Below, one piece after another: positions 26,187-33,608 of a DNA stretch of 64,000 bases; the stretch's first letter is position 1, and every line of letters starts with the position of its first letter. Below the pieces are notes generated by a model, which saw nothing but the letters and a program-made list of their open reading frames with translations, was not told the origin of the DNA and searched no databases. The stretch lies in contig JABTBR010000022.1 of assembly GCA_013284265.1 (NCBI GenBank), positions 1 to 64,000 of the forward strand. Reading direction: 5' to 3'. The translations under genes and the position numbers were made by a program. This DNA comes from Oxalobacteraceae bacterium (lineage in GTDB: Bacteria > Pseudomonadota > Gammaproteobacteria > Burkholderiales > Burkholderiaceae_D).

Positions 26187-26686
26187 TTATCTCTCGTCAA
26201 ATCGGTCAGGCGGATCGCGGCGCGGTCCAGATCCAGTTCGGTCTTCAGGTACAGCCGTTCCGGATAGGGCTGGGCCCACATATCGCCCTCGATTTCAAAC
26301 ATGATCTTGTTCTGCTCCGCTTCCGATGAAACGGCTTTGACCGTGACCGAGGCGCGCAGCAGGCGCGGCTCGAAATCCCAGATCGCCTGGCGGATGCCGC
26401 GCTCCAGGTCCGACAGGTTCAGGCCCGAAATCGAGATGCCGGAAATATCCGGCATGCCGTAATTGACCACGCAGTTCGACAGATGCGGCAAGCCGCCATC
26501 GTCGGTGACGGAAAACAGATTGGTGGTATTGAGCAGCCAGGCCAGGTCGCGCAGCACGCTCTCGCGCAGTGTCCGCACCGACAGCACCCGCCGCTCGCGC
26601 GATTCAATGGCCTTTTCCGGCTCCTCGTCGGTCAGCCGGTCCAGCAGCGAAGGCTGCAGCCGCTCACGGGGCGCCAGTTCAGCCAT
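26183..26686 (-). CDS. tssE: T6SS baseplate protein TssE (gp25-like)
   Basis: This 167-residue gp25-like lysozyme-family protein without lysozyme activity starts sheath polymerisation at the baseplate. Recognisable parts are LQPSLLDRLTDEEP, a segment with LRDLAWLLNTTNL, NYGMPDISG, and the C-terminal region with ASVTVKAVSSEAEQNKIMFEIEGDMW. It overlaps tagJ by 8 nt at the start and tssF by 4 nt at the end. Confidence 0.92.
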   Translation of the reverse strand: MAELAPRERLQPSLLDRLTDEEPEKAIESRERRVLSVRTLRESVLRDLAWLLNTTNLFSVTDDGGLPHLSNCVVNYGMPDISGISISGLNLSDLERGIRQAIWDFEPRLLRASVTVKAVSSEAEQNKIMFEIEGDMWAQPYPERLYLKTELDLDRAAIRLTDLTRDK

Positions 26687-27530
26687 TGCTTACGACGCCA
26701 CCCTGGGCATCGCCCTGCTCTTGGCCAGGCTGTTCTTCCTCGACCGCATCGAATACGATCTCGCGCACATCCATCAGCGCGTAGTCGCCGGCATCGGTGA
26801 CCAGCATGCGCTGGCCCAGGCCGTGGCTGCCCAGTGCGCCCTGCTCCACCCATTCGGTGCGGCGCGACATCAGCAGCTGCTCGTCTTCCACGCCGACGGT
26901 GTCGTTGTAGCGGGTCGGCACCAGGCCGACCGTGTTGGCGCCATTGGTCCAGGTGAAATGGGCCGGGGTCCAGACCGCGTCGCGCAGGTCGACCGGCGCT
27001 TCAAACACCACCTTGCTGATGCGATGGAAAGGAATCCAGAAATAGCGGCCATTGACGATGGTTTCGAGCACCGGGCCGAGACGCTGGTCGGCGTCGGCGA
27101 TCCAGGCGAAGGGTTCGCCGTTGATGGTGCCGCTGCTGGCGGGCGCCTCGTCGAAGGCGCGCGAGCGCGCATTGGCCGCGGTCTCGGAATCGCTGGCGGC
27201 ATCGGCTTTCAGCGCTTCAAGCAGCATCACCAGCCAGGGCTTCGGTTCGCCGAAGATCAGCGGCGCGCGCAGGCCCTGGAAGATATCGGCGCGCAGCGCC
27301 TCGCACTGGATCGCCTCGCGGTAGGTCTGCGCCATCGGCAGCGCGCCGGCGTCCAGTTCGGCCGCCACGTTCAGCTGCGTCAGCGCGCGATTCCATTGTC
27401 CCAGCACGGCCAGCAGCTGGAACAGAAAAATTCGGTATTTGGGATTGGCCGCGTCCTTGCGGACCAGGTCCTGCAGGGCGCTCAAGGCTGCGCCAAGTTT
27501 GCCTTCACTGATAAGCTCTTGCGCTAACAT
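26679..27530 (-). CDS. tagJ: T6SS accessory protein TagJ (ImpE)
   Basis: This 283-residue TagJ/ImpE (SciE) protein has an N-terminal TPR-like helical part (LISEGKLGAALSALQDLVRKDAANPKYRIFLFQLL). The C-terminal domain contains FAWIADADQRLGPVLETIVNGRYFWIPF and WTPAHFTWTNG. In systems that have it, TagJ binds the TssB sheath N-terminus and modulates its disassembly by ClpV. The extra tail (EEEQPGQEQGDAQGG) is acidic and probably disordered. The gene lies between hcp and tssE. Confidence 0.9.
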   Translation of the reverse strand: MLAQELISEGKLGAALSALQDLVRKDAANPKYRIFLFQLLAVLGQWNRALTQLNVAAELDAGALPMAQTYREAIQCEALRADIFQGLRAPLIFGEPKPWLVMLLEALKADAASDSETAANARSRAFDEAPASSGTINGEPFAWIADADQRLGPVLETIVNGRYFWIPFHRISKVVFEAPVDLRDAVWTPAHFTWTNGANTVGLVPTRYNDTVGVEDEQLLMSRRTEWVEQGALGSHGLGQRMLVTDAGDYALMDVREIVFDAVEEEQPGQEQGDAQGGVVSNG

Positions 27531-27562
27531 GCGATGCTCTCCTGAGGCGGCTGATGTGGAAC

Positions 27563-27586
27563 CGGGGCGGCCCGCTGGCCGCCCCG
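27563..27586. repeat. strong hairpin between hcp and tagJ
   Basis: Perfect 10-bp arms (CGGGGCGGCC and GGCCGCCCCG) with loop CGCT lie in the 93-nt gap downstream of hcp on the minus strand. There is no T-run. It could protect the hcp message from 3' exonucleases or attenuate the transcript, so that hcp is made in excess over tagJ and later genes. Confidence 0.6.
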
Positions 27587-27623
27587 TAATGCAGATACTG
27601 CGGATATTGCTGTCTTGCCGTAC

Positions 27624-28118
27624 TTAGCCCGCCGCGACGTTCTCGGCGATGTTCCAGGCGAAGGTGGCATCGGCGCCCACGCCGCCTTTGGCATCCTGCA
27701 GCGCGTAGGCGAATTTCACCTTGCCGAAGTTGAGCGTGACGTTTTCGGTCAGGCGGTCTTCGCCGCCGCTGCCGCCGGTCGAGATCGAGCTCACCAGTAC
27801 TTCTTCCATGGTGATTTCGATGTAGCGGTTCTGGCCTTCACCGGCCTTACGCACCAGCAGCACGCACTTCTCGATGTGCGAGCCCTTGGCCAGCGCGGTC
27901 ATCAGGCCGTTGCTGGACTTGTCGATGTACTTGGTGAAGGACAGATCCTGGAAGTTGGCCTTGCCCGCGCCGCCGCCACCGCCCGTATGGGTGGTGCCGG
28001 ACTGCGACAGGCCCCAGCTCCAGGCCAGCACGTCGATGTCGCCTTTTGGACCTTGTACTTTATCGCGGGATTCGCCGGTGATTTTGGCGCCCATATTCAT
28101 GAACATATCAATAGCCAT
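27624..28118 (-). CDS. hcp: T6SS tube protein Hcp (TssD)
   Basis: This 164-residue hexameric inner-tube protein is also a chaperone for small effectors. It begins MAIDMFMNMGAKITGESRDK and has FTKYIDKSSNGLMTALAKGSHI, VLLVRKAG and the end block VTLNFGKVKFAY. A glycine-rich loop (THTGGGGGAGKANF) is slightly longer than in some relatives. Hairpins on both sides suggest separate message stability, which fits the high amounts of Hcp the tube needs. Confidence 0.94.
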   Translation of the reverse strand: MAIDMFMNMGAKITGESRDKVQGPKGDIDVLAWSWGLSQSGTTHTGGGGGAGKANFQDLSFTKYIDKSSNGLMTALAKGSHIEKCVLLVRKAGEGQNRYIEITMEEVLVSSISTGGSGGEDRLTENVTLNFGKVKFAYALQDAKGGVGADATFAWNIAENVAAG

Positions 28119-28171
28119 GTCTATCTCCTGTTGAACCGGACTCGCGCCCGGTATCGTTACGCACTAAGAAT

Positions 28172-28188
28172 GCCGGCACCATGCCGGC
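28172..28188. repeat. hairpin between tssC and hcp
   Basis: GCCGGCA and TGCCGGC arms with loop CCA form a perfect 7-bp stem in the 109-nt gap between the tssC stop and the hcp start, without a T-run. It probably acts on RNA processing or stability of the hcp segment. Confidence 0.5.
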
Positions 28189-28227
28189 CCACTGTAGAAC
28201 AAAGCCTTGCAAAAAAACCTGTACTGC

Positions 28228-29721
28228 TTAACCGCCCTTGGCCGATGGCAGCTTGGACACCAACCGCAGCGACACGGTCAGGCCTTCGAGCTGGTAATGC
28301 GGCCGCAGGAAGAACTTGGAGGTGTAGTAGCCTGGATTGCCTTCGACTTCTTCCAGCACCACTTCGGCCGCGGCCAGCGGTTTCTTGGCCTTGGTCGTTT
28401 CGCTGGAGTTGGCCGGATCGCCGTCCACGTAGTTGTTGATCCACTTGGTCAGCCAGCGCTCCATTTCGTCGCGCTCCTTGAAGGAACCGATCTTGTCGCG
28501 CACGATGCACTTGAGGTAGTGCGCGAAGCGGCAGGTGGCGAACAGATACGGCAGGCGCGCGGCCAGATTGGCGTTGGCGGTGGCATCCGGATCGTCATAG
28601 ACGGCAGGCTTGTGCAGCGACTGGGCGCCGATGAAGGCGGCGAAGTCGGTGTTTTTCTTGTGCACCAGCGGCATGAAGCCGTTGCCCGCCAGCTCGGCCT
28701 CGCGCCGGTCCGAGATCGCGATCTCGGTCGGGCACTGCATGGCCACGCCGCCGTCGTCGGTCGGGAAGCTGTGTACCGGCAGGCCTTCCACCGCGCCGCC
28801 CGATTCGATGCCGCGGATGCGCGAGCACCAGCCATACTCCTTGAAGGAGCGGTTGATATTGACCGCCATCGCATAGGCCGCGTTGGCCCAGGTGTAGTTG
28901 CGGCTGCCGGCGGCCGAGGTGTCTTCTTCGAAGTCGAAGTCTTCCACCGGATCGGTCTTGGCACCGTAAGGCTGGCGCGCCAGGAAGCGCGGCATGGCCA
29001 GGCCGACGTAGCGCGAATCCTCGGACTCGCGGAAGGAGCGCCAGGCGGCGTGTTCCGGGGTCTGGAAGATCTTGGTCAGGTCGCGTGGATTGGACAGCTC
29101 CTGCCACGATTCCATCAGCATCACCGACGGCGCGGCGGCCGCGATGAACGGGGCGTGGGCGGCGGCGGCCACCTTGGCCATCGACGTCAGCAGCTCGACG
29201 TCGGGGGCGCTGTTGTCGAAGTAGTAGTCGGCCACGATGGAGCCGAACGGTTCGCCGCCGAACTGGCCGAACTCTTCCTCGTACATCTTCTTGAAGATCG
29301 GGCTCTGGTCCCAGGCCGTGCCCTTGTATTTTTTCAGGGTCTTGCCCAGGTCGTTCTTGGAGATGTTCATCACCCGGATCTTCAGGGTTTCATCGGTCTC
29401 GGTGTTGTTGACCAGATGATGCAGGCCGCGCCAGGCGCCTTCCAGTTTCTGGAATTCCTCGGTGTGCAAAATCAGGTTGATCTGTTCGGTGAGCTTGTGG
29501 TCCAGCTGGGCGATCAGGCCCTCGATCGTGGCCAGCACGTCGCCCGAGATCAGGTTGGTGCCCACCAGCGCCTGTTCGGCCAGGGTGCGCACGGCGTTTT
29601 CCACCGCTTCCTTGGCCTTGTCGGACTGGGGCTTGAATTCCTTCTGGAGCAGGCTGCTGAAATCGCTCACTTCGAGCGTGCCGGTCGCGCCCTGCTGTTG
29701 TTCTGTGCTTGCTTCGCTCAT
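28228..29721 (-). CDS. tssC: T6SS sheath large subunit TssC
   Basis: This 497-residue TssC (VipB/ImpC) protein forms, with TssB, the contractile sheath around the Hcp tube. Hallmarks are LEGAWRGLHHLVNNTETDETLKIRVMNISK, FGSIVADYYFDNSAPDVELL and the C-terminal GYYTSKFFLRPHYQLEGLTVSLRLVSKLP. It lies 25 nt after tssB. Length is normal. Confidence 0.95.
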   Translation of the reverse strand: MSEASTEQQQGATGTLEVSDFSSLLQKEFKPQSDKAKEAVENAVRTLAEQALVGTNLISGDVLATIEGLIAQLDHKLTEQINLILHTEEFQKLEGAWRGLHHLVNNTETDETLKIRVMNISKNDLGKTLKKYKGTAWDQSPIFKKMYEEEFGQFGGEPFGSIVADYYFDNSAPDVELLTSMAKVAAAAHAPFIAAAAPSVMLMESWQELSNPRDLTKIFQTPEHAAWRSFRESEDSRYVGLAMPRFLARQPYGAKTDPVEDFDFEEDTSAAGSRNYTWANAAYAMAVNINRSFKEYGWCSRIRGIESGGAVEGLPVHSFPTDDGGVAMQCPTEIAISDRREAELAGNGFMPLVHKKNTDFAAFIGAQSLHKPAVYDDPDATANANLAARLPYLFATCRFAHYLKCIVRDKIGSFKERDEMERWLTKWINNYVDGDPANSSETTKAKKPLAAAEVVLEEVEGNPGYYTSKFFLRPHYQLEGLTVSLRLVSKLPSAKGG

Positions 29722-29746
29722 GTCATTCCTCCTGGACGGTCAGTAT

Positions 29747-30247
29747 TTATTCCTGCGGCTTGGGCGCCGATGTCAGTGCCTGCATCAGGGTCGGCTCGGC
29801 CAGCAGTTTGGCGATCAGGTCTTCCGCCCCGGTCTTGCCGTCCATATAGGTGAGCAGGTTCGAAAGCTGGCTGCGCGCCTCGAGCAGCTTGTTGAGCGAG
29901 CTGACCTTGCGCGCGATGGCGGCCGGCGTGAAGTCGTCCATGCTTTCGAACGTCATGTCCACGCTCATATTGCCTTCGCCGGTGAGGGTGTTGGGCACCT
30001 GCACGGCCACGCGCGGCTTCATCGACTTGAGGCGCTCGTCGAAGTTGTCGACGTCGATTTCCAGGAACTTGCGGTCCGAGACCGGCGCAAGCGGGTCGGA
30101 CGGCTGACCCGACAGGTCTGCCAGCACGCCCATCACAAACGGCAGCTGGACGCTTTTTTCGGCGCCATAGACCTCGACGTCGTACTCGATCTGTACGCGC
30201 GGCGCACGATTACGTGCGATGAACTTCTGGCTACTTTCCTTGCCCAC
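29747..30247 (-). CDS. tssB: T6SS sheath small subunit TssB
   Basis: This 166-residue TssB (VipA/ImpB) protein has the conserved RAPRVQIEYDVEVYGAEKSVQLPFVMGVLADLSG start. DRKFLEIDVDNFDERLKSMKPRV follows, with DDFTPAAIARKV further on. It pairs with TssC in the sheath and presents the helix that ClpV recognises. Fifty-two nucleotides separate it from tssA. Confidence 0.95.
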   Translation of the reverse strand: MGKESSQKFIARNRAPRVQIEYDVEVYGAEKSVQLPFVMGVLADLSGQPSDPLAPVSDRKFLEIDVDNFDERLKSMKPRVAVQVPNTLTGEGNMSVDMTFESMDDFTPAAIARKVSSLNKLLEARSQLSNLLTYMDGKTGAEDLIAKLLAEPTLMQALTSAPKPQE

Positions 30248-30299
30248 GATAGACTCCTCCTAGTTAAACATCACCCGCGCGCGGCCGGACGGCCGCTTG

Positions 30300-31376
30300 T
30301 TACTGCTGCTGATCCGGTGATTCGCGCGGTCCGCTCACCATCAACAATTGCGACATGCCGTCGGGCGCCAAATCCTCCAGCACTTCGAAAAAATTCTTGG
30401 GCACCAGGCGCTTGGCCCGCTCCAGCAGCAGCGGCACCGGGCTGGCCGGCTCGTTCTGCTGGTAGTACTTGCAGATCTTGTCGATCATGCGGATCACGTC
30501 GGCGCGGCTGGCGATGTCGCCGCTGATGCCGGCCGCGCGTGCCGGCGCGCCGTTGGCGCTGCCGCCCGCCGCTTCGGCGCCGCTCTCGCCCGCCGCATCG
30601 GCGCCGGCCTGCGCGCCATCGGCGGCGCCGATGCGTTCGGCCAGGTGGCTGGCAACGAAGTCGCGCGCGCGGCGCAGATTGCGGGTCAGCGTTTCCAGAT
30701 TCAGTGCCTGCGAGCTGCCCACTTCCTTCACCAGCAGCGCTTCGATCTGCACGGCGCTGTCGAAGGCCTGGCTCAGCGTGGCGGCCAGCACCTGTTCGCG
30801 CTCCAGCTCCACGTCGCCCAGCGCCGCCTGCAGCGAGGAGAATTCGACCTTGGTTTCACCTTCTAGCGGCTGCAGTTCGCCGCTGGCCACATCCAGGCCG
30901 CGCATGGTCAGCGCGCCCAGGCCGGGCAGCATGATAATGGGGGCGTCGCGCAGCTCACGCAGGAAGGTCGTGGCGTCGGCCAGCGTGGCAAGGGAATTGA
31001 TGCGCAACATGGGGTCCATGTCGTCGTCGGGATCGAGCTGCGGGTGGACGCTGTCCCAGCGCTGCTCCAGCAGGCGCTCGATCAGCGCAAGTCCCGCCGC
31101 GCCGCCGGCGATGCCGTTCAGGGCCAGCAGGGAGCGCAGCAGCGACATGGCCAGCCGCAGGTCGCGGCTGCGCGCCAGCAGATCGCCCGCCAGGCGCTTG
31201 ACCACCTTCCACTCGGGCGGCACGGCCGGCGTGACAGTGTCGCCATACTGGACTTCGGGCTTGCCAACGATGGCCTGTTCCAGCTCCAGGAAATCGGGGT
31301 CGTACTCCAGATTCGGACCGCACGGCGAAGCCGGGTCCAGTTCCTGTAGCAACGCGTCTATATCCACAATACTCAT
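30300..31376 (-). CDS. tssA: T6SS assembly protein TssA (ImpA)
   Basis: This 358-residue TssA protein has an ImpA N-terminal domain (SPCGPNLEYDPDFLELEQA, then PPEWKVVKRLAGDLLARSRDLR). A variable Ala/Gly-rich linker follows (about residues 245-280). The C-terminal helical part is short, with KICKYYQQNEPASPVPLLLERAKRLV and FFEVLEDLAPDGMSQL. That ending fits the short-type TssA that organises baseplate assembly. The ATG at 31376 is chosen because the family starts here; an in-frame codon 48 nt upstream lacks support. It is the first gene of the main T6SS operon. Confidence 0.92.
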   Translation of the reverse strand: MSIVDIDALLQELDPASPCGPNLEYDPDFLELEQAIVGKPEVQYGDTVTPAVPPEWKVVKRLAGDLLARSRDLRLAMSLLRSLLALNGIAGGAAGLALIERLLEQRWDSVHPQLDPDDDMDPMLRINSLATLADATTFLRELRDAPIIMLPGLGALTMRGLDVASGELQPLEGETKVEFSSLQAALGDVELEREQVLAATLSQAFDSAVQIEALLVKEVGSSQALNLETLTRNLRRARDFVASHLAERIGAADGAQAGADAAGESGAEAAGGSANGAPARAAGISGDIASRADVIRMIDKICKYYQQNEPASPVPLLLERAKRLVPKNFFEVLEDLAPDGMSQLLMVSGPRESPDQQQ

Positions 31377-31446
31377 ATCTACCCAAGACCTCGATGGTGC
31401 TAAAACGGAGCGACGAGCGCCCACACCCGTTTGCGACAGTGGAATG

Positions 31447-31452
31447 ACTATA
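31447..31452 (-). promoter_or_regulatory. candidate -10 box of the main T6SS operon
   Basis: The 152-nt gap between the kinase stop and tssA is AT-rich and contains TATAGT on the minus strand, about 70 nt before the tssA ATG. I see no convincing -35 box and no sigma-54 (-24/-12) pattern. Confidence 0.3.
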
Positions 31453-31528
31453 CTAGAATTTCACAAAGGTATCGGAAAAATAATTCTTTTCAGCCACTTG
31501 ATTTTTAATGCGGATCATTGCTAGAAAA

Positions 31529-32422
31529 TCAGATTTGTGTAGCCATTGCAAGCTGCAAGGCATGCCGAAAATCGTTGGCGCCGGGGTAGCGCCGGCAAGG
31601 GTCGGACGCCAGCGCGCGCGCCAGCAGCGCGCTCAGCGCGGGGCTGGCGGCAGCGGCCGCGGCGTCGACCCCGTTCAGCGGCGCGCCTTGCAGTATCTGG
31701 GTCATCACCTCGAATGGGGTGCCGGCGAAGGGCGCGCGGCCGAGCAGTAAACGGTGCAACACCACCCCGGCCGCGAACAGGTCGCTGGCCACGCCGGGAG
31801 CCTGGCCGCGCCAGAGTTCCGGCGCCAGGTGGCTGGGCGTGCCGCGTGGTGGCATCCGCGCCGGCGACGCCTGCGCCAGCGGCTCCCTGTTGCGCGGCGG
31901 CGTCACTTGCGCAAACGGAGGCAGTTCGCTAGCAAGGCCGAAGTCGTTCAACTTGAGTGCCCCGTCCGCGCGCGCGATCAGCAGATTGCCCGGTTTGACG
32001 TCGCCGTGGGCCAGGCCGGCGCCATGCAGCGCCGCCAGCGCGTCGAGCAGTTGCAGCATCCACGCCAGGCTTTCAGCGCGCGACGGCGTACGGCGCGCCA
32101 GCAAGGCCTGCAGCGACTCCCCGTCCACGTACTCCGTGGCCAGCCAGGCGGCGTCCGCATGGTTGCCGCGGGCGATTTCGCGCACGATATGGGGGTGATC
32201 GAGCGCCGCCAGCCGCGCCGCCACCGCCGGCGGTGCCAATCCATCCGCTCCCGGCATGATCTTGAGCGCGAGCTGGCGCCCGCCATCGACCTCGCCGACC
32301 AGGTAAACTACGCCATGGCTTCCCTGCCCCAGCAAGGCCGTGATATGGTAGGCGCGCGGAACGGACGGCAGCACGAGTGGCTGTTGCGTATCTGGCGCGG
32401 AGGGGAGGCTCAAGATTTCCAT
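31529..32422 (-). CDS. Ser/Thr protein kinase next to tssA
   Basis: This 297-residue soluble eukaryotic-type kinase has its glycine-rich loop at 32-37 (GQGSHG), the ATP-binding Lys at about 54 (ALKI), a catalytic loop HGDVKPGN with Asp141, and DFG at 160-162. The usual HRD arginine is glycine, making it a non-RD kinase that probably does not depend on activation-loop phosphorylation. It has no transmembrane segment and no extra domain. It is encoded just upstream of tssA on the same strand and divergently from a second kinase. T6SS loci often carry a PpkA-type kinase that phosphorylates the FHA protein; this assignment is by position. Confidence 0.82.
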   Translation of the reverse strand: MEILSLPSAPDTQQPLVLPSVPRAYHITALLGQGSHGVVYLVGEVDGGRQLALKIMPGADGLAPPAVAARLAALDHPHIVREIARGNHADAAWLATEYVDGESLQALLARRTPSRAESLAWMLQLLDALAALHGAGLAHGDVKPGNLLIARADGALKLNDFGLASELPPFAQVTPPRNREPLAQASPARMPPRGTPSHLAPELWRGQAPGVASDLFAAGVVLHRLLLGRAPFAGTPFEVMTQILQGAPLNGVDAAAAAASPALSALLARALASDPCRRYPGANDFRHALQLAMATQI

Positions 32423-32486
32423 CCTGCGATGATACGCTGCGCCGATTCTGTTTTACACTTAGTCTTTCGCCAAGTATAGAAAATCC

Positions 32487-33608
32487 ATGACCCAGATCCA
32501 GCAACTCGGCCGTTATCAACTCCTGCGCGTACTGGGGCGAGGTGCCATGGGACTGGTCTATGAGGCCAGCGACCCCAAATTGAACCGGCGCGTGGCCATC
32601 AAGGTGATCCAGACCAGCCGCATCGACGACCCCGCCGTGCGCGCCGAATATTCGGCCCGCTTCATCCAGGAAGCCCAGGCCGTGGCGCGCCTGAACCACC
32701 CCAACATCGTCACCGTCTACGACTTTGGCGAGGAAAACGGCATCGCCTACCTGGTGATGGAGCTGATCGCCGGCGAGGAACTGGGCAGCTATTTCGACGA
32801 CAGCCAGGCTTTTTCGCTCGACTTCACGCTGGAAGACTCGGTGCGCATGACCTGCGAGCTGCTCGACGCGGTCGGCTATGCCCACCAGATGGGCATCATC
32901 CACCGCGATATCAAACCGGCCAATGTGATGCTGGGCGCGCAGCTGCTGGTCAAGCTGACCGACTTTGGCGTGGCAAGGCTGCAGGACGTCAACACCAACC
33001 ACACCGAGGCCGGCACCATGGTGGGCACGCCCAGTTATATGTCGCCGGAACAGATCGCCGGCCAGGCGGTGGGGCCACGTTCGGATATTTTCGCCGTTGG
33101 CATTATCCTGTACCAGTTCCTGACCAGCGAAAAGCCTTTCCAGGGCACCGGCCTGTTCGCTTTGCAGCAAAAGATCATGTACGAGCAGCCGACGCTGCCG
33201 AGCGTGCGCAATCCCCTGATCAGCCCCATGTTCGACCGCATCGTGCTGCGGGCGCTGGCCAAGCGGCCCGAGGACCGCTATCCGACCGCGCGCAGCTTCA
33301 AGGAAGACCTGCGCCGCGCCCTGAGCGGCGAGACCATCGACCTCGATGACACCATGCCGCCGGGGGCGCGCGATGTCAATCCCTTCCTCGCCCAGAATCC
33401 CGCCGCCGCCGCAAGCGGCGCCAGCGGCGGAACCGGCAAGGGCTACAACGCCGACTCCAGCACCGGCGGCGTGGCCGCAAAACCGGCGCCTGGCGACGAC
33501 CCCGACGCCACCCGCATCTCCGGCACCGGCCTGCCCTTCCCCAGCGCGCCCGACGATGACGCCACCGTCGTCACCGGCCTGACCACGCCGCCCGGCCGGC
33601 AGCCATGA
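32487..33608 (+). CDS. Ser/Thr protein kinase, PpkA-like
   Basis: In this 373-residue kinase, residues 10-275 form a complete domain: GRGAMG at 17-22, the VAIK lysine near 36, HRDIKPAN at 139-146 and DFG at 159-161. The activation segment is TEAGTMVGTPSYMSPEQ. It is an RD kinase and so probably autophosphorylates there. The C-terminal ~90 residues are low-complexity (Ala, Gly, Pro, Asp) without a visible transmembrane segment, unlike membrane-bound PpkA of Pseudomonas. Its stop overlaps the start of the next gene (ATGA), so the two are coupled. A 64-nt divergent promoter region separates it from the minus-strand kinase. Confidence 0.88.
   Translation: MTQIQQLGRYQLLRVLGRGAMGLVYEASDPKLNRRVAIKVIQTSRIDDPAVRAEYSARFIQEAQAVARLNHPNIVTVYDFGEENGIAYLVMELIAGEELGSYFDDSQAFSLDFTLEDSVRMTCELLDAVGYAHQMGIIHRDIKPANVMLGAQLLVKLTDFGVARLQDVNTNHTEAGTMVGTPSYMSPEQIAGQAVGPRSDIFAVGIILYQFLTSEKPFQGTGLFALQQKIMYEQPTLPSVRNPLISPMFDRIVLRALAKRPEDRYPTARSFKEDLRRALSGETIDLDDTMPPGARDVNPFLAQNPAAAASGASGGTGKGYNADSSTGGVAAKPAPGDDPDATRISGTGLPFPSAPDDDATVVTGLTTPPGRQP

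Noticed and set aside
24594..26267. 557-residue plus-strand frame opposite tssF
   Set aside because: Antisense shadow with low-complexity His/Gln/Arg/Ala composition.
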